From: Ifrita kowaldi
Taxonomy: Eukaryota > Chordata > Aves > Passeriformes > Cinclosomatidae
Assembly: GCA_013398055.1 (NCBI GenBank)
Contig: VZRS01007545.1
Span: forward strand, 434,001-498,000
Reading direction: 5' to 3'
DNA: 64,000 nt
Under the pieces are notes generated by a model, which saw nothing but the letters and a program-made list of their open reading frames with translations, searched no databases and had not been told where the DNA came from. Made by a program: the position numbers and the translations under genes. Shown piece after piece: positions 26,890-37,701 of the stretch; position 1 is the first letter of the stretch; each line of letters opens with the position of its first letter.

Positions 26890-26911
26890 ATTTTCCTTTC
26901 TTCTTTTTCAG
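26890..26911 (+). promoter_or_regulatory. CSMD1: 3' splice site of CSMD1 exon 2
   Basis: A strong polypyrimidine tract (TTTTCCTTTCTTCTTTTTCAG, with the AG at 26910-26911) ends directly before the coding exon. Only one AG lies in the tract, so the acceptor is unambiguous. The preceding intron has phase 1. Confidence 0.95.
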
Positions 26912-27128
26912 GTCAGAACTGTGGAGGCTTAGTACAGGGACCAAATGGTACTATAGAAAGCCCTGGATTTCCTCATGGTTATCCAAATTATGCCAACTGC
27001 ACATGGATCATTATCACAGGAGAGCGTAACAGGATACAATTGTCATTTCATACTTTTGCCCTCGAGGAAGATTTTGATATTTTGTCAATTTATGATGGAC
27101 AACCACAGCAAGGCAATTTAAAAGTGAG
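26912..27128 (+). CDS. CSMD1: CSMD1 exon 2: start of first CUB domain (partial CDS)
   Basis: This 217-bp internal exon has two bases finishing a Gly codon, 71 full codons (QNCGGLVQGP to QQGNLKV) and two bases opening an Arg codon. It matches the N-terminus of CSMD1, a large type I membrane protein with many CUB and Sushi domains. In mammals CSMD1 is expressed in brain and limits complement. I see the CUB disulfide pair Cys3 and Cys29 (exon numbering), N-glycosylation sequons at Asn11 (NGT) and Asn28 (NCT), and the acidic FALEEDFDILSIYDG stretch, typical of calcium-binding CUB domains (Glu51/52, Asp55, Asp61). The paralogues CSMD2 and CSMD3 differ at several positions, notably after the first Cys (they have a TFTL/SFTL-like sequence where this has GGLV). 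The remaining CUB strands lie in the next exon, outside the window. An Ile replaces the Val I remember before YDG in mammals, a conservative change. Confidence 0.95.
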
Positions 27129-27134
27129 GTAAGG
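27126..27134 (+). promoter_or_regulatory. CSMD1: 5' splice site of CSMD1 exon 2
   Basis: The exon ends GAG and the intron opens GTAAGG, close to the GTAAGT consensus. The following intron has phase 2, because the Arg codon is split after AG. Phases 1 and 2 on the two sides mean that skipping this exon would shift the reading frame. Confidence 0.95.
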
Positions 27135-29395
27135 TACTTTTTTACTTTCCCAATTTCTTTCTGTCTGTCTCTTTGCCTTTCCTTCTCTCTCCTGAATATA
27201 TGTTCTGATGATATATTAGAACATATATTGTGTTTCCTTAGTTCATCTCCAGCCAAGAGGATAGTAGTGCCACACGATCTCCCAGTGAAAGATGGCAATC
27301 CAAATTTCAGATCTTTATGGCCCTAGCTTGTGTATCAGTAACATCTGTTGTACCTAAATATTTTACAGTTCAAGGTCAGTTTTGGTGAAGGCCCTGAGCA
27401 CAGAAGTATTCCATGTTTGAGTGTATTATTTTTATTTTTCTGCTCGTGGAATCCAGGTTTGGCCAAGAATCCCTTTCTTGAAGGCACCAGTCACCAGTTT
27501 TTGAAAGAACTCTTACTGAGATGAGTTCAACCATAAGTTGTTTGACATTACCAAAATTGAAATTCTTATCCATTAAGCAGTTAGGGATCTTTAAAGGTCA
27601 GAAACTGGTGTGTCTTATCTGTCCAAATACCACTGAGGTCATAAAGAGGCCTTATGAAAGCTTTTTGATCTTGAAGCTTTTCACAACTTCAGGTTTTGAT
27701 GCATTAATTGCATTGGTGTCTTGTAAGTTTCTCAGTCATTTGCTGCATCTGGACTGCAGAGCTGGAAAGCAAACACTGCTTTCAGTACTGCTCTGTTGTT
27801 TTCTGTTCAGGCATGAGATTTATTGAGTACTGTAAAACACTGCTGTCAGTTCTGTTGTCTGATTACCCTTTTACATGCTGCTGATTTATACTATACTGCT
27901 AAAACAAATGTGGGAGCATCGCCAATTTGTTTCGCATTTTAGCGGGTATCATCACTGGATATTTTTGACAAGAACAATGTTCTGATGATTGTTTGCGCAG
28001 TTCAGAAAGTTCTGGAAAGTGTGGAAGGTAGTGCACAGCTACCAATGGTTTAGTTGCACAGTGTGTGGGCTTCATGTATTGTACTTAACTGACCTTTAGT
28101 ACTTGCATCACCTGTATATAGGATAAATATTTCTTTTTTAGTCAAATGCTTTTATTAGCATTATCTAACATGCCTGCTTGTTTTTCACTAATCTTGGTAG
28201 AAAATTGTTCAAAGGAAGAGCACCAACAAATGTTCTGTGGGTATGAGCATAGTAAACAGAAATTCCTAAGTATGGTCTTGATCCAAGTGAAGTCATGTTA
28301 ATTGCTGCTGGTTCCAGTAAAACAAGGATTTCACTTCCAACTTCCACCAGGAAAGCAGATATTTTATTTCTCCTTGCTTGTATTTGCAGAGGTTAGCATA
28401 GCAGAATTTGAATGACAGGTTTCTATTGATATCTCATATCCCACGTCATACCCTTTGTTGTACAAAGAACATTCACAGGTGTACCCCTCCGAAGTTACAA
28501 ATTTCAAAACAATGCCTTTGGAAAATATTGGGAAATTATAGTCTTGGTCTTTTACCTGACCGCATGCAGATGCAAGAGAGCATCTTGGAAGTTCTGCTTC
28601 AGGGCATGCACTTATTTTTCTCCATAGAGAAAAATACTCAACTACATTTTGGGTAATTGTGTTTCTTTAGCCATCATGCAAAATCTGGAGCTTTTCCTTA
28701 ATATAAGCTGTGTAACTATACCACCATCACAAACTATAATAATTAAGTAATACTCACTCCATATTTTGTATAGTATTTTTTTCAGCTGCTACAGCAAAAT
28801 TGAGTAAAAATGAATAGTACGTTCAAGTAGTTTATTGTGCTGCCTTGAAGGACCTTTCAGTATGCTAAATGTGCACCAGGATACTCTCACTACTTATTGA
28901 TTGTAAAACCCAAAAAAATAGAAACGGATATAAAATATACTGAAATGATTAGGCAAAGGAATAAATTGGTTTAGGCTGTTTGTGTGGAAAAAGAAAAGCA
29001 AAACAGAATGATAACATGTATACGAACTTCGGTTAGTGCATTATTAAAGTATATACTGGTTTAAGGGATAAGTTACACATGGTAGTAATCACAGGCTTTT
29101 GTAAGCTATAAGGATGTCAAGAATTAAAATAGTAGCAGGAAGAATAGTGTAAACAGAAGATAAGGTACTAAAAAGTGCTATTTTACGTCTTCCTATTTGT
29201 CTAGAAAAAATCCAACTAGCAATAGTTCTGTGTAATTCCGAGACCTATGGCTCAAGATTGTCCTTGGAAGATTGCTACAGTGGCTTTATGTTTATCATTG
29301 TAAATATAATAGAACACAAAACAGGATTTGATATATAATACATAATTTCATATATATATATAGTGTGTATATTTATATCTATATACATATATTTC
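27135..29395. other. Intronic sequence without recognised element
   Basis: The polypyrimidine-rich start (about 27138-27195) is followed by ordinary AT-rich sequence. Open frames are at most 101 codons and look random. A TA-rich simple repeat at 29350-29394 marks the right edge, where the next CR1 begins. Confidence 0.55.
29350..29394. repeat. TA-rich simple repeat
   Basis: Alternating AT over 29350-29362, then GTGTGTATA and TATATCTATATACATATA units. It abuts the 5' end of the CR1 copy and was probably its insertion site. Confidence 0.8.
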
Positions 29396-30111
29396 ATCCA
29401 GGAGTGCAGCACAGTCTGGGATCTACCCATCTGGGTAGTAGCTCTGTGGAAAGGGACCTGGGGCTCCTGGTGGGCAGTGAGCTCAGTGTGAGCGAGCAGT
29501 GTGCTGCTCCTGCAAGGAAAGCCAACAGGGTGCTGGGCTCATCAACAATGCCATCACCAGCAGGGATAAACAAGTCATTGTCCCACTCTGCTCAGGGCTT
29601 GTCAGGCCACACCTGGAATACTGTGCTCAGTTTTGGTCCCACTCTACAAAAAAGATACAGGCTGGAGAGGGTCCAGAGAAGGGCCACAAAGATGATCAGT
29701 GACTGGGAAGCTGCCACGTGAGGAAAGGCTGAGAGAACTGGACTTGTTCAGCCTTGAGATCGGGAGACCTTGTCACTGTGCTCCAGTATTTAAAGGGTGG
29801 CTACAAAGAAGATGATGACTCCCTTTTTTTACAAGGAGTTGCATGGGAAAAATTAGGGGTATAGGGTACTAGTATCTTCTGGGTAGATTCCAAGTGGACA
29901 CACAAAGAAAATGTTTCACAAAGAGAAACATCAGCCATTGGAATAATCTCCCCAGAGAGGTGGTGGATCCCCAGTACTGGACACTTTTAAAGTTCAGCTG
30001 GACAGGGTGTTGGGCCATCTTGCCTAGACTGTGCTTTTGCCAAGAAAGCTTGGACCGGATTATTCTTGAGGATCTTTCCCACCTGGTATTCTATGACTAT
30101 GATTCTGTGAT
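29396..30111 (+). mobile_element. CR1 LINE, 5'-truncated, near-complete 3' region
   Basis: About 716 bp of CR1. The first part still reads as the ORF2 C-terminal domain: VERDLGLLVGSELSVSEQCA, then ARKANRVLGS, then after a frame change LEYCAQFWSHSTKK, then ERVQRRATKMI. The 3' UTR follows (GGTGGCTACAAAGAAGATGA-type sequence, CAGCCATTGGAATAATCTCC, GGACAGGGTGTTGGGCCATC, CTAGACTGTGCTTTTGCCAA). It ends in two worn terminal octamers (ATTCTATGA, ATTCTGTGA). Frameshifts inactivate it. This subfamily differs from the other CR1 copies here in its 3' UTR. Confidence 0.92.
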
Positions 30112-32538
30112 ATATAAAAGAGGAACTTTTAAGTCTACCGCCACCACCAATTAGTTATGCTAATGCTTTTATGCATAATGCAGTCTTAATTCTATAGACA
30201 AACATGAAGTTACATAATTTATTTCACCATATATTATAACCAAAACAAATATTTCAGTTCTATATTGTTGAAAAGAACTTGCATTAAAGCAAAAATATTG
30301 CTTTATCAGTTGATGGAGAAAGATTTCAAAGTATAACTACATTCTAATTTAACTGAGAAAAGATGCAAAATATATTTTTGATTTGCATTTTATATTCTAA
30401 GGAAATTTCATTTTCTATATGCAGTTAATTGTCAGCATGTAGAACTCGAAAGAACAAGAGATGCGAGGGGGTTGCACTGAGATACTGAGACAACAGTTAT
30501 TATTCAGATGTATTCCTTGTGGATTGTTTCCCTAAGTAAGCATTGTATCAGTAATTCAGTGTAATCCAGGAGCTAGCAAATGTTTATTTCGATTTTTTTT
30601 TCTTTGTCATATGTATCAGATAAAATAGTAAGTGGCAATATTTTTAAACAGAAAGGGAAATGTATCAACAGGACATAGGGACACAGGTCAGACGTGAAGA
30701 GGCGCAGCATGAAGGCAAATGTGAACTGACAGTATTGACCTATTGACCTGTGTACTGCCAATAGATACATTACCTGCCACAGACAAGTGAATTAAAAACA
30801 GACTTCTCAAGAGTTTATAGATTTCAAAACTCATTTCAGGGCTGGTTGTAATACATACCTATTTTCCACATCTGAAAAGAGAGAAATCCCCATTAATTTT
30901 AGCATAATTCTTGTTACAATATATTTTTTCTATATGCAGAATTCACGAATAGGGGTTTCATAGAGAGGTATAGAGAGGTATAAGGAAACCATAGCAGGAC
31001 TGGATAAATAGAAAAGCCTGTATCGAAACCTCTGTTGCTGAAGAGGTGGGGTGGGGTGTAAGTGGGATGTGGTGTAAGTGGGGTGTTAAAACATAGAACT
31101 ATGAATTTTACAAACAGAGTGAACTGAGACCTTGTATGTGCAACTGCCTCCATCTCATTTTATACCCTGATGTTACAAAATTTCTTCTATGTCAAATACA
31201 GGTAAATGCTGTAATCTCTGTGTTACAAGGTCTGGCAGTAAAAGTTACTCTTTTAGTATCTCACACTTAGTTTATCTAAGAGTTAGTTGCAGGCCTGTGT
31301 GATAAACTCTGGAAAAAACTTTTTCAGTTAATCTTTCAGACAGTCCTAAAAAACTTTAAAAAATGGATTCCAAGCAATTTTGGTTTTTTTCTGACACAGA
31401 AAACCTGCTAATTAAATTATATGCACTAATGGGAAGACACAAATATTCAGATGAGAATATTTTTTACTGTGTGTGTGCATATCTGTCCGTTATTTTAGAC
31501 ATACATGACATATATTCTTTGGAAAGTGATTTTAAAATGCCTAAGTGCCTTCATGGCTTCTCAGGCCTTCTAAGCATTATTCAGTTTACTGCAGCCTAGC
31601 TAATAATATAATAGATGCTGCTTGTTATTACTCATATTAATTGAAATAAACAATTTTGTTTTAATGGAGCAGTAATGCTTATGATGAAAGTTGCTAATGT
31701 AACATGTAAAATAATACATCTTACCAAAAATTTCCTGACAAGAATATATAAAATGTGTGCTTAATAGCAATATATACCCTCTACTTTCTTGAATCATGCA
31801 GCAATAATAGGAATTAAATATGAATTATTCACAGTATTCACTTTTCCCTGTCTCCAGCAAGCAATAAACCATATGTATACTCTGCACATCATAATCCAAG
31901 CATAGAGGTAAAAGTTAGTCTGAGCTCTCACTTGCTATTAAACCTCTTTAATCTTAAAAAGCTATGATTTATCATGTATGAAACATTTTAATTTTTTTGT
32001 TTGTTTTTGTTCTGTTTCTTTGTTGTTTATTATTTGATTGTTTCTTCAGAAACCATTTCTGTCTTCCATCTCTCCAGGGTCAAGAGAACAGTGAAGCAAT
32101 GATGGGGTGATTGACTTTTCTACAGAACTGCTGACACTGCAGCAGCAAGAGCTTTGGGCAGTTTAAAGTTCTTATTTCTTTTTTCCTTCCCCATGAAAAT
32201 GACATATGTAATCTTTTTTTTACCTTTTTATTGCGCACCATTTCCTACAAAGTATACAAGACTTCTGTGTGTGTGTGAGCTGGTGACTGTGAAGAAAACA
32301 GCACAGGAATGAGTATAGTAGCATTTTTCCAGCTGAAGCTTACCTAGAACAGAGCACAAATTAACAGGCTAGTGTTCAAATTTTTAAAACAAGATTATTG
32401 AATAATTTCAGCAGAACATTCTGATGCTTCTTGTATCTGTAAGAAAAGGAAAATTGTTACTGTATGTTATACAATTATTACTGAGCTCCTGCCAGTAGAC
32501 GTGTCAATCAATGACTACTGTTCCCTTTTTTATGTTAA
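30112..32538. other. Intronic sequence without recognised element
   Basis: AT-rich sequence. Local features are a GTATAGAGAG tandem near 30959-30981 and a G-rich 16-bp tandem pair at 31056-31087. I recognise no transposon or gene. Confidence 0.55.
31048..31087 (+). repeat. G-rich tandem repeat (2 x 16 bp)
   Basis: GTGTAAGTGGG with a five-base tail occurs twice in tandem (31056-31071, 31072-31087), preceded by two GGGG runs. Four G runs of three or more occur at 31048-31051, 31053-31056, 31064-31066 and 31080-31083, so a weak G-quadruplex is possible, but one loop is 13 nt. Confidence 0.7.
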
Positions 32539-33025
32539 TCATAGAATCACAGAATAAATACAGCGTGGCTTGGGTTGGAAGAAACATTAGAGATCACCTA
32601 GTTCCAACCCCCCTGCAGTGGTGAGGGACACCTTCCACAAGACCAGGTTGTTCAAAGCCCCATCCAAGCGGAACTTGAATACTGCAAGGGGTAGTGCACA
32701 CAGCCTCCCTGGGCAACCCGATCCAGTGCCTCAAAACCCTCTTGAGTAAAGAATTTAACATCTAATTTCCTAATATCTAATCTACAGCTTCCCTCTTTCA
32801 GTTTAAAACCCTTGCACCTTGTCCTGTCACTCTTTACCTGTAAAAAAAAGTCCCTCTTCCTTCTTTCTATGTTTCCTTGAGTTACTGGAGGCTGCATTGA
32901 GGTCTACCCAAAGCCTTCTCTTCTCCAGGCTGAACAGCCCCAGCTCTCTCCGACTGTCTTCATAGGAGAGGTGCACCAACCTTCTGACTGTCTTTATGAC
33001 CCTCCTCTGAATCAGATTTTTCTTA
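32539..33025 (-). mobile_element. CR1 LINE, 5'-truncated, minus strand
   Basis: Read on the - strand this ends in the CR1 terminal octamers (TTCTGTGATTCTATGAT, seen here as ATCATAGAATCACAGAA). Before them come the 3' UTR (AACCTGGTCTTGTGGAAGG-like) and the ORF2 end: LVHLSYEDSRRELGLFSLEK on the - strand, the standard CR1 C-terminal signature. The 5' edge is gradual near 33025. It is antisense to CSMD1. Confidence 0.92.
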
Positions 33026-35689
33026 GCTTTTTCATCTATTAGGAAGAGGAAACTTTTGTAGTATAGAGCTAAAATGCGATTCATTATACATCACATAGCG
33101 GTTTAAGGAAAGAAAGCAATCTATGACCTAAACAGCTAAATGCTGACATAGTTTCTGCCAACATGAAAAGAGCATGTAGTGGAAGATAAGATAATTTATG
33201 TGTGCAGTAATGGCAGGTTCAAACACATGTACGGAGTGTTGTTGCGTTTTTTTTTCCCACATGTGGATAAAAGGTAAATACCTATTCCCAAAATTTTAGC
33301 TTCCCAATTCAAAATCATAAGCTTGCTAACTTTGTTGGCAAGCCTACATGCTAAAAAGATTTAACAGAAGTCGTATTAAATATGAAGTCAAATAAGGAGT
33401 CTTCTTACTAGCAAGCCATTTCGCCAATTATTATAGGACATATTAATTACATGTTTTAGGCTGAAGTATCTAAAAGGTAGAATGAAGGCCAACTGAATGA
33501 AGATAGAATGATGTCCAACTAAAAAAGAATACTTTTTTTCCCCCTAAAACCATGGAACTCCCACCTAAAAAAATCTATTTCACATTTAAGGAACTACTAT
33601 TTCTTGGGGGAAAAGATTAGATTCATTTAAGAAGGCAAAGCAGTGCATGAACTTATACTGTAATATTCTTCATTGGTTCTTTAAAGCTTTTTTGAATGTA
33701 GTTGTTTAACTCAGCATGATAAAATGAATGTGAGACTCACCATAGTGAAAATGCAGCTGTGCTCAATTTCTTTGTCCTCTTGGAGGTAGATCTCTTTTTT
33801 CATCTGAAACTGGCTATAGTACTTCTTCAGAGAACAGTTGCTTCTTTGCCTCTTACATACTTTTGAAACTGAACCCATAGAAGTGTCAGCAGTGATTTGA
33901 TGCATTTGTATGTAGTACTGCACTATCAAAAGTATTACTAGAAAGGATTTTGAAGATGAGAGCTGGGATATGGTTCCAAAACAGACAAGTTTCCAACAAA
34001 ACAGGTGATAAAATTACTGGTTGTATTAGGAATTTTTATTCTTAAATTCATTAATTTTTGAGAGTGAGGACAATTGCTGACCTTTATTTTCTGTCACCTA
34101 AACATATATTACACATGCACAGTGCATTAAGCAGTTTTATATTAGTCTTCCTGCATCTTCTGTTATGTCAAAAAAGATAAATCTGTTTTATTTTAAATGA
34201 TATATGTTGAATTGATATGATTATGTTCAGAAGCCCTGCCAATTGGCATCCCTAAATACTGTGTATACAATAATTATTGCAACTGTTCTTGGTCAGACAT
34301 CAGTCACTTCCTTTTGCTTATATTGTGACTGCAACCGAATAATTAAATTATAGCCATTACAAAATTTGAAGCTGGACTCCACAATGAGACTAAAGTCCAG
34401 TTGTCAAAATCTGTCCCCTTTTGATTTGGTGCTGTACATCCTTGTTGTGGGATTTTCTATCATTTCTATATAACTGTGATAGATAACTTTTTACTTAGTA
34501 CATAACCTGTGTGTTATGAAGAATTTTTGATGCTTGTTTGTTTTAGAAAGGAAAAATATATTTTATATGTTAACTATCAAATTAAAGGGGACACAAAAAA
34601 GCTTTATATAATGTAGTAATCACATTTCTGATGCATGTAATTAGGTTAAACTGTGAATCATGTTCTCTTACTGTCATCTGGTAATTACCTGCTTGCCTTA
34701 ACTGAGCCTTGTGATTATTGACTGTATGATCACAGTCTGGTTTTGGATCACCCTGTGCTGGACAGGGATGTAGTGATCATGGGACAGATACAACATCAGA
34801 AATGTTCGGGCATTTAAGGGGAATTCTGCAGTCCCTCATTTCTGAATTTCTGCAGTGGACGTTCAGCATCCTGTCCCTTGTCATCCAGTCACACACAATT
34901 AATTCCTCTTGTAAAACAAATTTTGTAGACAAGTTCTCATAATCTTGCAGTTTCCAGTACTACTTGGAGACTTTCCTCATTTTTCATACTGTTCATGTTC
35001 ACAAGACTATCTCCTGACATCATTAGGGGCCTTGGATTTTGACAGTGATGTTTTTCCCACTTAATGCAGTCTAAAGTATACTCCTGCTGACATCCCAGAT
35101 TACTCCTGTGTTCATACTTCCATTTGAGTGAAAACTATGCATTCTCATCTCCATTCAACTCAATGAATTTATTAAGAATGCTAACTAGCCAGTGGCCAAC
35201 TGAAGCACGTAAAATGAGTGACTCTCATCATGAAGCAATTTGAAGAGAAATTTTTATAATAGGCCCAATACGAACCAGACAGGGAATAGCAATCTTTAAA
35301 ACTACTTTTCCATCTACAGACCTCATTTATATGTTTCTGTCTTTCAGCAAAAAGATAATTTAAAAAAATAATATTTCATTTATCTCCCACACCCCCAACA
35401 CACACACATACGCACTGACAGGTTTTTTTTGCGGAGTCTAGTGTGACCAGAATCACAAAACAAAAGCAAAATGGTAAAGAAATTAAAATACCAGATGCCA
35501 ATATTAGACTGCTTGTTTATCTTAGTTGTTAAGACTGGCTACTTCTCTTGGCTTCTGAAGCATATTAAGGTCATAAATAAGAAAATTGTGAGGAATTTTA
35601 ATGTAAATTATTAGACACTATTTACAAAAAATACCCCATTTCGTGTTTTAAGTACTTGAGATAATTCTTAAATTAATGAGAGGAATTGG
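33026..35689. other. Intronic sequence without recognised element
   Basis: AT-rich sequence. It includes a short CA-rich run with C tracts at 35386-35415. Open frames are at most 72 codons. Nothing else is recognised. Confidence 0.55.
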
Positions 35690-36208
35690 GGAGGAGTGGC
35701 TGGAAAGTGGCCCAGGATAAAAGGACCTGGGGGGACTGGTTGACAGCAGCTGAACATGAGCCAGCTATGTGCCCCGGCGGCCAAAAAGGCCAATGGCATT
35801 CTGGCCTGTATCAAGAATAATGTGGCCAGCAGAACCAGGGAAGTGATTTTTCCCCTGTACTCAGCACTGGTGAGGCCTCAAGTCTGGTGTCCAGTTCTGG
35901 GCCCCTCATTTCAAGGCAGACATTGAGGTGCTGGAGAGAGTCCAGAGGACAACGGAGCTGGTGAAGGGTCTGGAACAAGTCCTATGAGGAGCAGCTGAGA
36001 GAGCTGACGTTGTTTAGCCTGGAGAAAGGGAGGCTCAGGGGAGACCTTACCATGCTCTACAACTGTCTGAAAGGAGGCTGTAGCCATGTGGGGATCAGCC
36101 TCTTCTCCCAGGCAACCAGTAACGGGACAAGAGGAAATGTCCTCAAGAAGCGCCAGGGGAGGTTCAAGTTGCACATCAGGAAGAAAATTTTCACTGAAGA
36201 TATGTGGC
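35690..36208 (+). mobile_element. CR1 LINE fragment, plus strand, lacking its 3' tail
   Basis: This CR1 copy runs from GAGTGGCTGGAAAGTGGCCC through CAGCTATGTGCCCCGGCGGC, GGCACTGGTGAGGCC-like sequence (here TCAGCACTGGTGAGGCCTCA), TTGTTTAGCCTGGAGAAAGG and GGGGAGGTTCAAGTTGCACA to ATTTTCACTGAAGATATG. It stops there, before the usual 3' UTR end and terminal octamers. The missing 3' end is unusual for a LINE, because reverse transcription starts there. It abuts an inverted CR1 directly. Confidence 0.9.
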
Positions 36209-36941
36209 ATTCACAAGTTCTCTGGGGAACCTGTTCCACTGCAAAATAAACAGTTTTTTCCTAATATCTAATCTACATCTACTCTCAGTTTGAAGCCATT
36301 CTATCTTTTCCTGTCACTACATGCCCTTGTTAATAGTTTCTCTCCATTTTCCTTGTAGGCTCCGTTCAGATACTGGAAGGCTGAAGTTAGGTCACCTCGA
36401 AACCTCCAGTCTGAACAAACCCAATTCTCTCAGCTTTTCCTCATATGAGAGGTGCTCCATCCCTCTGATGATCTTGGTGGCCCTCCTCTGGACTCACTCC
36501 AACAGGTCCATGTCCTTCCTGTGCTGGAGACCCCAGAGCTGGATGTAATGTTTCAAGTGGAGCCTCTCCAGAGCAGAGCAGAGGGTCAGAATCCCCTCCC
36601 TTGCCCTGCTGGCCACGCTGCTTTGGATGCAGCCCAGGATACATTTGGCTTTCTGGCCTGTGAGAACACATTGCCGGGGCATGTCCAGCCTCTCATCCAC
36701 CAGCACCCTCAAGTCCTTCTTGTCAGGGCTGCTCTTGATTTTTCATCCCCCAGCCTGGACTGATATTAGGGCTGCCCCATCCCAGGTGGAGCATCTTGCA
36801 CTTGGGCTTGTTAAACTTCATGAGATTCTGGTCCCTCTTGATGACAGTCTGTCCTTCAGGTGTGTCAACAGCAGCACTCAGCTTGGGGTCATCTGCAAAT
36901 TTGCTGAGGGTGCACTTGATCCCCTTGTCTGTCTCAGTAGT
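36209..36941 (-). mobile_element. CR1 LINE fragment, minus strand, lacking its 3' tail
   Basis: On the - strand this copy covers a long piece of the ORF2 C-terminal region and part of the 3' UTR. The - strand frame reads MRVLVDERLDMPRQCVLTGQ and then KAKCILGCIQSSVASRAREG, the usual CR1 ORF2 end (consensus-like DERLNMSQQC...GCIxxSVASRxRE). Its 3' end stops at about 36209 in GAACAGGTTCCCCAGAGAA and lacks the last ~120 bp and the terminal octamers. It belongs to a different subfamily from the + copy to its left. Confidence 0.92.
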
Positions 36942-37597
36942 GATTATCCTTTACTATACTTAAAAATGTTAACAGTTTGGTGTTTTGAGAGCATTCATCA
37001 GAAGGAAAAATGAGACAAGATCATTGCTTTGTCCATGGTGATGAAGTAATAAAGCAGGGATTCCTAAGAGAACCATGCAGGGACCACGTGTTCCCAGATT
37101 CAGGTTAAAGAAGAGAGACATCCTCTTGTCTCATAGTTTGTAAACTTTCCATCATAAAATTGATTAAACTTTCCTATTAAAAATACAGGGTCTTTCTTTG
37201 CATTAGGCTGCCATATGACAGAAAATTAGTCAGATATTCCTTTGTGACAATGAACGAAACATTTGTATATCTTATTGAAATTCTGCCTAACTTCTTTTCA
37301 CTAAAAGGCAGATGGTTGCCCAATATCTAATAGCAGAAACTACAAATATTATTTACCTTATGATGGAGGGCAAATACTGTGGAAATCATTGATTAGTGGC
37401 ATAATTTCAAGTATCAAAAGAGGAAGAGTTATTCGTGTGTTACAGAAAGCAAATGATTTTGAAAGAAAAAAAGAAAGGTAAATATCCTGGTTTTAATGAC
37501 AGAAGTGTTAACTAGAAAAAACAGTAATATTAAAATTATGTTTCTAATAAAGTCATTTGAGCAATAAATAAAGCAATTGAATAAAGCAATAAAGCAT
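36942..37597. other. Intronic sequence without recognised element
   Basis: Ordinary AT-rich intron. The last 50 bp contain loose AATAAAGC tandem units (37543-37594) next to the following CR1 tail. Confidence 0.5.
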
Positions 37598-37701
37598 TTG
37601 AGCAACCTGGTCTAGTGGAAGATTCCCTGCCCGTGACAGGGCTTTGGAACTGGATGATCTTTAAGGTCTCTTTCAACCCAAATCGTTCTATGATTTTATG
37701 A
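37598..37701 (+). mobile_element. CR1 LINE, 3'-terminal fragment
   Basis: A short CR1 3' UTR: GAGCAACCTGGTCTAGTGGA, CCCTGCCCGTGACAGGG, GGAACTGGATGATCTTTAAG, then two worn terminal octamers (TTCTATGATTTTATGAC). It is severely 5'-truncated. The orientation is sense to CSMD1. Confidence 0.88.

Larger units (their letters stand above)
1..26911 (+). other. CSMD1: CSMD1 intron 1, distal part (partial)
   Basis: Everything left of the coding exon up to the acceptor AG at 26910-26911 is inferred to be intron. The exon opens in phase 1 (its first two bases complete a Gly codon), so exon 1, with the signal peptide, must lie further upstream outside the window. No second exon with plausible splice sites and CSMD1-like translation was seen here. 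In known vertebrate CSMD1 the first introns are extremely long, so 26.9 kb without an exon is expected. The assignment depends wholly on the exon at 26912. Confidence 0.85.
22511..26911. other. Intronic sequence upstream of the CSMD1 exon
   Basis: AT-rich intron. It holds a TA/CA-rich patch (22958-22992), a 23-bp tandem duplication, a palindrome cluster near 24.97 kb and an A/C-rich tract, all listed separately. Open frames are at most 78 codons. Hydrophobic frames around 23870-24110 are consistent with T-rich sequence and not with a gene. Confidence 0.55.
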
